Positions 10,978 to 20,700 of a DNA stretch of 64,000 bases are shown in pieces (the stretch's first letter is position 1; every line of letters starts with the position of its first letter). Below the pieces are notes generated by a model. The model saw only the letters and a list, made by a program, of their open reading frames with translations. It was not told where the DNA came from and ran no database searches. This stretch comes from Mesodorylaimus sp. YZB2_4 (taxonomy: Eukaryota; Nematoda; Enoplea; Dorylaimida; Dorylaimidae). The stretch lies in assembly GCA_030248295.1 (NCBI GenBank), contig JASANH010001333.1:434001-498000 (forward strand), written 5' to 3'. The position numbers were made by a program, and so were the translations under genes.

Positions 10978-12424
10978 GAAGCCGAGCTTGAATATAAACA
11001 AATAGGAAAAAATAAGGATGGCTATGGATGGCTGGATAGATGGATGGCATTCGCAAGCACACACTTCGCTGGCACACAGTAGTCTATGCAGCTGGGCTGG
11101 CAGGGGACTGGACGAGTAAGATAACTGCGATAGCACGAGACTAACAATCAGCAGGGCCAGTTTCACAGTGCGATTCTAATTTCTGGAGGTACAAATTCAG
11201 GACACTTTTAGGACAGCAACGTGGGACAACGCTGAGACACATGCAGGACGTGTCACAATAGCTGTCCTGGAGGTGCATTATCCGTAGATTTAGGCGCGAC
11301 CTAAGGCAGGTCTCATCTTGTTTCATAATTTAAAAGGATGACTTCAGACATTTTAGCAGACCACAAAATTTAACGCGGGAAATACATACTGTACGTGTAA
11401 GCTGGGCACACATCATTGGTAGAAGTTTGCTGCGCGATTGTATCTGAATATTTTTACTATGTCACGAGGATGCCTTGGCTAAGGCAGGCTGGTCCACATT
11501 ATATAAGCTCGTTAAACGTGCCGAATTGGGTTTATTTTATAAGCTTTAACGTGGCTTTTTTATTTGGGAATCATCGTTTTATACAAAAAACCTGTCATGT
11601 TAGTAGGCGACTATGTGAACCACATCCTTTGGTTTTTCCAAGTCATAATTTTGAGTCGACAGACAGAGTTTTGTGTTTTCTACGACTGTTTTACGGGATT
11701 CCGTACCATGGGATCATGCTTGGTACTAACTTTATCATGCGTATGAGTTTTAATTAATACTGTGTGTCTCCCTCCTGTCAAGTTCATGTATTTGCTTGTG
11801 GAAGAAGCAAAATGATGATAATGGGATTCTGTCGTCCCTTTTTTGCCTCAATGGTTAAAAAGGGACGACAGAATTTCAGTTCAGCTGAAAAAGACCCATT
11901 TTTACGTCTCGAGAGAGCTAACGCAAAATGCCACAATCTCAAGACGCCCAAAAAGTTGCTCTAGAAAGATCAGCTCAAAATCGCCTGGATCAAGGGAAAT
12001 TGCCCTGCGCCTCGCAGCGCTGCTGGAAAATAAAGACACCAGGGAGTGTCTTAAACTTACTGCATGACTGCCTGGTGTCCTTGGCTAAGATACCAAGCTG
12101 ATTGTGAAATGACTTGGGACTGTCCCAGAATTTAGGACATTCCTCGGGATTTTGAACTGTGACGCTGCCTCCAGATCCTACACAGGAAGGCGAGAGCTTG
12201 AAAAATTTCTCGTACATTTCACTGAATTTATTTTCCTCTGCTGTCAGAATACTCTGACCTGGTGCAAGAAATTGAGACCCCTCAAAAAATTTTCTGACCT
12301 GACCCTGACCTTGACCAGACCCCAAAAAATTTTCTGGCCTTGACCCTGACTTTGACTAAGGGTCGGTCAATTTAGAGGTTTGACAGAATTCTGACCTTGA
12401 CCTTGAGGTCATTTCTAACACTAC
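10978..12424 (+). repeat. dispersed repeat R1, copy 1
   Basis: This is a 1.45-kb repeat whose reverse complement reappears at 43,455-44,636 with alignable sequence along nearly its whole length, apart from an extra block of about 190 bp at 11,190-11,410 here. Shared landmarks are ATAAACAAAT near the left end, CTAAGGCAGGCTGGTCCACA in the middle, GTCGTCCC/GGGACGAC pairs near 11,840-11,870, and a right end of GGTCA-type repeats (12,270-12,400). No transposase or RT frame is visible and no clear terminal inverted repeats were found, so the transposon class is unknown. Confidence 0.75.
12270..12410 (-). repeat. AGGTCA-rich minisatellite end of R1, copy 1
   Basis: On the minus strand this reads as tandem copies of a unit like GGTCAAGGTCAGGGTCAGGTC followed by AGAAAATTTTTTGG. 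The same unit array occurs at 43,485-43,580 and 52,058-52,165. It contains many direct AGGTCA half-sites of the kind bound by nuclear hormone receptors. Confidence 0.7.
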
Positions 12425-12553
12425 CTCATACTGTGACACTTACAGACAGCGGCCTATAATTTTACATAGACATTTTTTCTCAAGCAGCGCGTCCATCAGT
12501 GACGAACAACGACGGTCACATTGTTCGAATCACGTATTTTGTACATTATGCAG

Positions 12554-13655
12554 ATATCGATGATTGCACGTACTTTTTACTATACCCATATTTTACTCAT
12601 TGAATTTTCTACGCGACAAGTTACACCTGCTCCTACTGTTGATGAAAACGTCGGCGATTAAACTAAACGCACGTCTGTTACCCACCAGCACTGACATGAG
12701 GTCCGGATTCAACACCACTCTAGAGAGCACCGTTGCACAGGCAAGATTAGTAGAACATCACAGCACCACTAAACTCAAAACGATTCGTTCCATAGGCGTT
12801 ACAGCTCACCTGCAAGAGATTGCGCCTCCATGATATTTGCACTTTAGTGGTGCTGTGATGTTCTACTAATCTTGCCTGTGCAACGGTGCTCTCTAGAGTA
12901 GTGTTGAATCCAGACCTCATGTCAGTGCTGGTGGGTATCAGACGTGCGTTTAGTTAAATCGCCGACGTTTTCATCAACAGCAGGAGCAGGTGTAACTTGT
13001 CGCGTAGAAAATTCAATGAGTAAAATATGGGTATATTAAAAAGTACGTGCAATCATCGATCCGCGCGAAAAAAGCTGCAACCACGACAGTGAAGCCCAGC
13101 TCCGACCACGACGCAGATAATGAATGCGGTCAGGAAGAGCCAGACGCCGAGCCACAACCAGAACTTGGATTTGGTCCCCTTAGGGGCGCAGTGCTGATAC
13201 CAAAAGCTTTTCCAGGGGATTTGGTCATCGACGTGAACGCGCTGGTTGCATTGCCCTGTCCATCTGACGTCCCATTTCCCTTCACTTGGCTTCACCTGAC
13301 TGTGGAATTTACGTCGCCTTCTGGTGAGCTGGGCTTTACTGTCGTGGTTGCAGCTTTTTCCGCGCGGATCAATGATTGCACGTACTTTTTACTATACCCA
13401 TATTTTACTCATTGAATTTTCTACGCGACAAGTTACACCTGCTCCTACTGTTGATAAAAACGTCGGCGATTAAAATAAACGCACGTCTGATACCCACCAG
13501 CACTGACATGAGGTCCGGATTCAACACCACTCTAGAGAGCACCGATGCACAGGCAAGATTAGTAGAACATCACAGCACCACTAAACTACAAATATCATGG
13601 AGGCGCAATATCTTGCAGGTGAGCTGGAACGCCTATTGAACGAATCGTTTCGACT
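12554..13655. repeat. inverted triplication around a lectin-gene fragment
   Basis: Segment A (12,554-12,780, forward) is followed by its inverted copy plus about 60 bp more (12,780-13,060), and then by a third, forward copy (13,366-13,655). The copies are nearly identical, for example CTACGCGACAAGTTACACCT in the forward copies and its complement in the inverted one. The third copy runs straight into the 3' end of the lectin-like gene, so the unit is that gene's 3' flank. Between the inverted pair sits a piece of the same gene (13,062-13,362). The forward-inverted-forward order suggests template-switching replication rather than simple transposition. Confidence 0.8.
13062..13362 (-). pseudogene. 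partial duplicate of the lectin-like gene with a snap-back end
   Basis: Positions 13,105-13,362 repeat about 13,875-14,145 of the neighbouring gene in the same orientation, covering the juxtamembrane and transmembrane coding part with a small deletion. The left 42 bases (13,062-13,103) are the reverse complement of the right 42 bases, so this fragment is itself bounded by short inverted repeats (CCGCGCG... and ...CGCGCGG). It lacks a start and a CTLD and cannot encode the receptor. Confidence 0.75.
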
Positions 13656-14637
13656 TCTTGACTGAGGGATTTAATTTCAATTTCGAATTTGACTTGGACT
13701 GTAGTAAGCTTTCATGTTTGACACTGCTTTCGGACAAGGAGCCCATTCCGAGCGGGGTGACGACTTCGTAACGGTGGGAATCGTCGGTAGCTGCGCTACG
13801 AGTGGACTGCCACTGGTGCAGCGTCCTGGTCGCGAGAGTGTTCCCAACCCGACGACGACGATAAATAAAGATCACGACGCCGACCACGACGCAGATGATG
13901 AATGCGGTCAGGAAGAGCCCGACGCCGAGCCACAACCAGAACTTGGATTTGGTCCCCTCGGAGGGCGCAGTGCTGATACCAAAAGCTTTTCCAGGGGATT
14001 TGGTCATCGACGTGAACGCGCTGGTTGCATCGCCCAGTGCATCTGACGTCCGATTTCCGTTCACTTGGCTCCACCTGACTGTGGAATTTACGTCGCCTTC
14101 TGGTGAGCTGGGCTTCACTGTCGTGGTTGCAGCTTTTTCCGCGCGGCAGACAACGACGCTAGTGTTGGCCTCGCACGATGTCGCCTCCCATTTCAGTGAA
14201 CTTGTCTTTGCTACTGCGCAGATTTTATTGAGATTCATATTCACCGAGAGGTCCCACGGTGGCTTTCCTTTAAACGATGCCAGGGTCGAACTGTCCGACC
14301 TCCATTTCCATTTTTCTTTGTCGTACCAATTGCTCGTGTCGATGGCCTGGTCGCGTTCAAGGTCGATGTAAAATGCATGTCGTCCAAAATCGGTGACCCT
14401 GCTGATCTCTTTCATCAACTCGATGGATTGAAAGGCGACCAACTTCCCGCCATCACCTTCGCACAGTTTCCTCGCTGTGCTCACGCCCTCAACGTGTCGG
14501 TCTTGTGAAAACCTAATCCAGGTTCTGTCCGCCAACTGATGGTTTTTCCAAATCTGCGATGAAGCGCCCCTCGACACCAACAGGATCAGCACGGCAAGAA
14601 TCCAAGAGTGACGCACCGACGCAACCATCTTCGTCAT
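13633..14637 (-). CDS. single-pass membrane protein with a C-type-lectin-like domain
   Basis: An uninterrupted 334-residue frame from ATG 14637 (a second ATG at 14,628 sits better before the signal peptide). In order it has a signal peptide (hydrophobic WILAVLILLV, cut after GASS) and a CTLD of about 130 residues with the landmark pattern ARKLCEGDGGKLVAF, FYIDLERDQ, WKWRSD and a closing C...W...C...VVC set. A Ser/Thr-rich stalk with N-glycosylation sites follows, then a TM helix (FWLWLGVGLFLTAF onwards), a RRRR stop-transfer and a tail of about 75 residues rich in Ser and Lys. A carbohydrate-binding EPN or QPD motif is not evident, so glycan binding is doubtful and protein binding or a recognition role is possible. 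No intron is needed, which is unusual beside multi-exon neighbours. Both ends lie in fresh inverted duplications. Confidence 0.8.
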   Translation of the reverse strand: MTKMVASVRHSWILAVLILLVSRGASSQIWKNHQLADRTWIRFSQDRHVEGVSTARKLCEGDGGKLVAFQSIELMKEISRVTDFGRHAFYIDLERDQAIDTSNWYDKEKWKWRSDSSTLASFKGKPPWDLSVNMNLNKICAVAKTSSLKWEATSCEANTSVVVCRAEKAATTTVKPSSPEGDVNSTVRWSQVNGNRTSDALGDATSAFTSMTKSPGKAFGISTAPSEGTKSKFWLWLGVGLFLTAFIICVVVGVVIFIYRRRRVGNTLATRTLHQWQSTRSAATDDSHRYEVVTPLGMGSLSESSVKHESLLQSKSNSKLKLNPSVKKSKRFVQ

Positions 14638-14855
14638 AAGTCCACACAAAAATGGTCTGGTTTATCGTGTCCTGCGCCGTTTGGCAGTGTGAAGTTATTT
14701 GGTGCTGTGGTTCTGAGCCATGTGATGACTTTACACTGTCGCATTGCACATAACACGACTAATTGTAAGAAAACTAACCATTTCTGTGTGGACTTAAGAC
14801 GAAGATGGTTGCGTCGGTGCGTCACTCTTGGATTCTTGCCTCGCTGATCCTGTCT
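14580..14855. repeat. inverted duplication of the lectin-gene 5' end
   Basis: The arms at about 14,580-14,655 and 14,777-14,855 are reverse complements. The first holds the real start codon and signal-peptide codons on the minus strand. The second carries the same ATG and signal-peptide codons facing the plus strand and runs into a stop after about 17 codons. The 120-bp loop contains the likely promoter region, which could therefore fire in both directions. Confidence 0.75.
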
Positions 14856-14932
14856 GCCATGTGACAGAGTGAAGCTGTTTGGTGCCGTGGTTTCGTGCCA
14901 TGCAATAACTTTACTCTGTCGCATGGCACAGA
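14688..14932. repeat. two small foldback units, about 65-75 bp
   Basis: The units at 14,688-14,752 and 14,857-14,932 are direct repeats of each other (shared GTGGTT...GCCATG...ACTTTAC). The second has clear terminal inverted repeats, TGCCATGTGACAGAGTGAAG against its complement at the right end with a few mismatches. They look like very short MITE-like palindromes, one on each side of the inverted signal-peptide copy. Confidence 0.6.
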
Positions 14933-15187
14933 TATGATCTTATGAGCACTAAAAGACAGCAAATTTTGATAATTGAAGCTGAAGTGGTTGTATGCGGCTA
15001 GAGGATGGAATCGAAATCGAATATCGTTCTAACATTTTTTGAGCATTATTCTAATGACAGCTGCTCAAAAGTTGGCCTCTTCGAGTTGTTGGTACTTCCT
15101 CAACTTCGACAACTTATTTATCGAATAAATCAAAATGGCTAAAAGTGACTGATTTTCTGTTTCAATGAGTATCTACGACATTTTTAA

Positions 15188-15354
15188 GCTGTTCGCAGTT
15201 AATTTTTGGGCGCTTTTGCAGTTTGTCCCCAAATCTCTGAAATCCAGTCCATCCTAGCCTAAGCCTAAGGCTAAGACTAAGCCTATATCCAGCCTATCCC
15301 TGAGCCTATCTGGGGGACAAAGTGCAAAAGTGCTAATTTTTGCGACTGATTAGC
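15188..15354. repeat. foldback element with telomere-like loop
   Basis: Imperfect inverted arms, TTTTGCAGTTTGTCCCC at 15,213 and GGGGGACAAAGTGCAAAA at 15,312, extend outward through AATTTTTG/CTAATTTTTG. The loop at 15,250-15,305 consists of GCCTAA-type hexamers (AGCCTAAGCCTAAGGCTAAG and degenerate copies). These are complements of TTAGGC, the nematode telomere unit. Confidence 0.6.
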
Positions 15355-15439
15355 TCCATGGACCTAGAAATCGATCATGATCGATTTTATTGATTTCAAG
15401 CGATCTGTGTTGTCCGTATGATTTTTACCTGTGTGTTTT

Positions 15440-16425
15440 CTATTACAGGCGTTAGGAAACGTCAAAACATATCGGAATTACGCAGTTGCTGGAAAGATTA
15501 TTCAGCTGCAAAAAAAGCGGATACAAATTGTCCAAGACTTGGAAAAAAAACTAAATCAAATGGCGATTTTATACCGTCCGATCGAGCTATTCGGAAATTT
15601 TTGGCTGTACTGTACATGAGCAAACTGGATCCGTCAAACGATTATCTGGCCAAGGACGACCTCGAAAAACCACTGATCGCGACGATCGTCAGCCAACAAG
15701 GATTGCGAAGACCAAACGGAAAAGTTCGCACGGATCGATCGTGAAAGATGTCAGCGATTTATCTGGAACTTCGATCGGTAGGGACACTGTGCGTCGCCGA
15801 CTGAAGGAAATTGAATACCAGGTGTATCGATACGCCAAGAAACCACCACACGCCAAAGAATCGGCAAAATCGATTGAATTGGTGTAGGGGAAATATTGAT
15901 CGTCAAATGGACTACTGGAACCGTGTTTGGTGGTCCGATGAATCTCGTTCTGAACTTGCATCTGATCGGCCAGAAAATTGTATCAGAAGGCCTGGAGAAC
16001 GGTTTCGACCGACCTGTCTCCAAACCGCGGTCAAGCATGGCAGTGGTGGTCTGATGGTTTGGGGATCTTTTTGTGCGGCTGGTGTCGGTCCATCGCATTG
16101 AGTTGACAAAAATGTGCTAGCGGTCGATTACATCGATATTTTGGAGAAAAATTTGGTTCCGACGTTAAACAGTCATCCTGGTGGCATTTTCCAGCAAGAT
16201 AATGCGTCATGCCACACAGCAAAGTCGGTCAAGAAGTGGCTCGCGGATCGTGATATCGATTGGATCGATAATTACCCCCTCAATCTCCCGATATTAACCC
16301 GATCGAGAATTCATGGGATTATGTCGATCGAAAATGATGTAAAAATACTTGGAGGAATGCCGATGAGCTTTGGAATGCGATTAGAAGTATTTGGGAATGA
16401 ATTCCAGTCGAAATTCAATCGATAG
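15440..16425 (+). pseudogene. Tc1/mariner-superfamily transposase pseudogene
   Basis: This is a cut-and-paste transposase scattered over all three frames. The N-terminal DNA-binding part keeps the GRPRKTT motif (about 15,650), followed by TVRRRLKE (about 15,795). The catalytic part has WWSDES (first Asp, about 15,935), RRPGERFRP, VKHGSGGLMVWGSF, and FQQDNASCHTAKS (second Asp codon at 16,198). After a frameshift near 16,290 comes LPDINPIENSW (Glu codon at 16,305), giving DD34E-like spacing. There are stops at about 15,885 and 16,100. Terminal inverted repeats were not found, so the copy may have lost its ends. Confidence 0.85.
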
Positions 16426-16478
16426 TGTTCCACGGCGTTTCAGATAAGTCAAGGACAATTAAGGAGGGCCGGTCTCTC

Positions 16479-16653
16479 CGGCCTCGTGGCCTGGTGGGTT
16501 AGGCGTCTGCCTCTCACGCCAGGTGCGCAGTTACGGGCGAGTGTTCGACTCGCGGGCCGGTAAATCATTTCGTGTAAAATGTGTCCCTTCACCCTCGACT
16601 GCGCATAAGCGTTTGGTGATGTGGTAAAACATGAACATGAACATGAACATGAC
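16479..16653 (+). mobile_element. tRNA-derived SINE, copy 1 (reference copy)
   Basis: The element is about 175 bp. The head has RNA polymerase III promoter boxes: TGGCCTGGTGGG matches box A and GTGTTCGACTCG matches box B about 50 bases downstream. The spacing leaves room for a long variable arm, as in Ser/Leu tRNAs. A unique body follows (GTAAATCATTTCGTG, CATAAGCGTTTGGTGATGTG), and the 3' tail is repeated ATGAAC units ending at 16,653. It has no coding capacity and would depend on a partner LINE. Full copies are also at 23,133 (plus), 42,546 (minus) and 48,006 (plus). Confidence 0.85.
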
Positions 16654-17710
16654 AAAATATTGATTGATATTACGAAGTCTTTTTTGTCACTTCTGATAAT
16701 TTTTTTTGTTTGGTATTAAATTTTCTTTTTACTGATGTAAGTTTCATGTTAGTGTAGCCATTTTGTGAAGTGATGCAGGCACAAGAAGTTGAATACATCA
16801 GGATGCGCACGGGGTGGAACTTGATTTTGCGCACTAGAGGATATAATAGCACGATCCTGATTTTGTGTGAGGTACTGCGCGTCTCTGTCCATCTTGCTCT
16901 CCTATGCGAGGGTGCAACATCTGATGTTGTATTACGTTATGGTTTGGTTTGTTATTGACATACTGTATGATATATATTTAGGTTTATTTCACAGAAAATG
17001 TAAGTCGCATTTCTAGTTTCTATGTGAAAAAGAAACAAAATCGCGAGAAAAGATTTTTCAACGTCGGGCTCTCACAGAAATCACATTGAAATTTTCAAAT
17101 TTCCCGCAAATATGGTATCAACTTTTACGTTACACTTTTGAAAAGAACCAAGATGGCGGAACGTTGAATGCGTTTAGTGCTTTTCATGCGTATTTTTCGC
17201 GGTCTCCAGAAAGTATTGCTTAAAAATACACAGCGCAGTGGGGAAGACCAATCTTTGCATAACCTGTCCAGGACGTATTGACTTTGTGACACAAAGCAAA
17301 CACAGCTTATCTCCTTGCCATACGAACTGACACTGACCTGCAATAAAGGAGAGTGGGTGTTCGTCAGGCAAGATCGAGCGAGTAGACTGAAGAAAGGTGA
17401 ATGCCGTTCTCTAATAGGAAACTAGACCTTAATACGAGACTGCGAGCATCGATTCAGGAGTCTTTTGTCGGCAGCTGACTCACGCACAACATCCTCGACT
17501 GTCGCTGAGTCACGTGTCCCATTCGATGCCCCGTTTTTCCAGCATTTTATCTTGCTCTTTTCTGGCCAACGGTTGCTTCTAGTTCTGACATTTATGGAAC
17601 CTGTTTAAAAAATACGCACTTCTGGAGGCTCTAAGACACCAGGTAAACTGCAGCCATGTGGTTTTTTGCGGGGGTTTCACAGGATTGAAGTGTCCTTTTT
17701 TTAATTTAGG
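16654..17710. other. intergenic upstream of the OATP gene
   Basis: I see no gene. The last bases, a T-run followed by AATTTAG directly before the OATP ATG, look like a splice or trans-splice acceptor. Confidence 0.4.
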
Positions 17711-20700
17711 ATGACGAGCAAAATAACAAAACGAGACGAGGAATGTGGGGCTTGTTGGCTTCGACCAACTTGCCTAAGGCGATTGGCGAATATTCGTATT
17801 TTTGTGGGTCTGATGTGTGCTGTTATCGCTGTGCAGGGCGCCTATCTAGGCTATATCGTGGGTGTATTGACCAACATTGAAAAGCGGTTCGAACTGTCCA
17901 GCTCCCGCAGTGGTCTCATGTTGTCCATGTACGACATTGGCCACACAGCAACTGTCATTTTCGTTGGTCATTTCCTCGCTCATAGACACAAGCCCAGATG
18001 GACAGGCGCTGGGGTTGTGCTCAGCGCGTTGGCTATGTTCGCCTTGACCTTGCCAAATTGGATATTCGGTGCCCCGAATGGCGATGAAACTGGAGACGAT
18101 TTCAGACTGCATCACGCATTGGACTGTAACCCACGGCGGAAACATATTCTCGATTGGAAATGGAAGAATGCATCGAGTTATTTGGCCCAGCAGTCGTGCA
18201 CTACGAACAGTGCTCACGAGGGCGCCTACGCCATTTTATGCCTTGCTCAGCTGCTAGCTGGCGTAGCTGCGGCGCCGTTCAATACAGTCGCTTATATTTA
18301 TATCGATGACAATGTCAGTCCACGACAATCGCCATTTTACTTGGGTGAGTCATGAAAAGCTTGAGCTTAGTCACCTGATTGGATGGAGGAGAGGATTTGA
18401 CCAGGTATAAACAGGTGATTCAAGGGTTGGTGGCATCGAGGAACGCACTTGAAGAGGTTTCATGGGTATTGCCAGCAGGTGATGCTTTAGCCGCACTAGA
18501 TCTAGTCTTGCTTGGCTGGCCTGGAAAATGAGTGATAACGGCTCATAGCATGAGACGAAACAAGGGTGCAGTTGTGCGCGAAGTAGACACAAAAAGGACG
18601 GAGAAGCTGGAGTTTTATATCGCCAGAAATAAAATTTCCGACCGACGCATCAATCTAATACGACTGGGTCCGCATAAAAGGGCGGCGTGACTAGTGGACC
18701 TATTGCACCATGCTAAAAACGAGGGCATCCAACCAAGTCTTCTGACCTAGTCCATGGCTGAAGCGTACTGGCTGACCCATTGCGGACCTCCAGGTGGAGC
18801 CCACTTGAAATCCTATTGTAATCCACCAGGTATAGTATTATTCTATTGTACTTCGGTAAACCCGCGTAGATTCCAAGGCGACCCCCCCCCCCCCCAGTTT
18901 AAGCTGCTGGAATCCAACCAAAGCAACATATATCCGCTTTATAACTGGATTAAAGTGGATTTCTGGTGGATTTTTCACATCCAGCTGGTTCCATCTGGAC
19001 TGTGGTGGATCGAGGAATCTGGGTTGCCAGTTGAGCTTCTACAATGGGAGACCATTGGCGGAGGGGGCTTATTTGCCACCTGGAGCCACTGACAAAATCA
19101 TCCGAAATGTGTGTCTGACTTCAAGGCAAGTGCTAAATTCAGGAGGTCATAGCCGCGATTTAGAATAGGACTTAAGATTTGTGGCAAATTTTTACCTGAA
19201 AGTTGTCTCTGGCCAAAGGTGCAACGAGCCAGAGAGGGTCGTCCCAGATGCCAGATAGAGGGATCGTGGCACGCAGATTCATGAGGTAGCAGGCGATGGC
19301 CGCACGCTGTAAGCCAGAGCCTCGTAGACCCAGGCTCGACGCGCTTGCAAGTGAAGACTCACGAGACTTTCACCATGGATTATCTCAGCCAAAGACGTCA
19401 GTACTGCAGCCAGGGCTCCTCAAACTGTCAGGGATAACCCATACAGAGTGTGGATACAGAGGGTGGACCCATACAGAGGGTGGATATCACAGGTCACAAA
19501 TGAGTTGACGGACTGGGTTTTGTTGACTGTGCAAAATGCTTCTGTCACCCTCTCCAGCAATTTGAGCCCGTGCGCACCTGAGACAGGCGAGAGAATAATC
19601 GAACTAGGAAAGGTCAACCCGTCAGGTTGATGTTTCAGCAGGTACTTGTCGCGACCTGCCTTGCTCCAGCCGGAGTTTTCGTCTTGGACTGGTCGACTAC
19701 AGTCTCTATAACACATGCATTCGATACCCGCATGAGCACGATGTGAGAATTTATGAAAAATTAGCATAATTTGATTTTAGGCCTACTGACAAGTATGTAC
19801 GCTTTTGGACCAGCCTTTGGTTTTGGCTTGAGTTCATGGTGCAACTCCATGTTTGTCAGCTTAAAACGTGAGCACCTCTCTGCCTCACTTCTGCCAAGTC
19901 TTTGTGCACTTTCCTGACCGTTGCAGGTCCCTTGGGAATAGACCCCACCAGCCCCAACTGGATTGGCGCATGGTGGCTCGGATTCGCTGCCTGTGGATTC
20001 GCCTATCTCCTTCTGGCCTTGCCACTCTTCTTCTTTCCATTTCGCATGCCTAAGTCACCCCGTCATCACGAACGCGACCCAGTGGAGATGGCCGCTATGA
20101 TGCACAATGAGGATCACAGAGAACCAGGCCAGGCTGAGCACCCCAATGGCGACGTGTCAAGTCAAGGTGGGCTGGTGAACAAGGCAGCTTGTCGCAGTAT
20201 TTTAGACACAGCTAAAGGTAGGTGGTGGTCAGTGACAGCCAACATCTGCGCGGTTTTGGCCCGCCCCAGGGCAAACTAGGGGTGGCCAGAAGATGGCTCA
20301 TGTCACACAAACGAGCCCACGCAGTTCACGACACGACACCTCGTGCTGAGTTTATTGCCATCGCACCACAAGAGTTGTATAGCCTCACGTGGGAGCCGTC
20401 AAATGGGCTCTGACGGACCTGAGCCAAGAGCTCACAGAGCAATTCAGGGCACTCAAGATCAGTCCCCACAAGACACTCGGTTTCCTGCGCCCTGACCTTG
20501 GGGTGACTGAGCCTGAACCAGTCCACTGATAGGTGTGGAGAGGCTGGTCCACGCTTGGGTACATGTACTATGATGCACAATGAGGATCATACAGAATAGG
20601 GGTAGCCTGCGCACCCCAACATCGAGGTGTCGAGTCAAGCACTTGTACGACTAGGTGCATTACAAGGGTAATAGATCAAGAACAGGCTGTGCCCTTGCAG

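Noticed and set aside
13714-14371. Plus-strand ORFs across the lectin gene
   Set aside because: They are antisense frames of the lectin-like coding sequence with no motif of their own.
16479-16570. Functional tRNA gene
   Set aside because: Box A and B fit, but the cloverleaf stems do not close properly, the same unit recurs at other places with a common non-tRNA body and tail, so it is a SINE.
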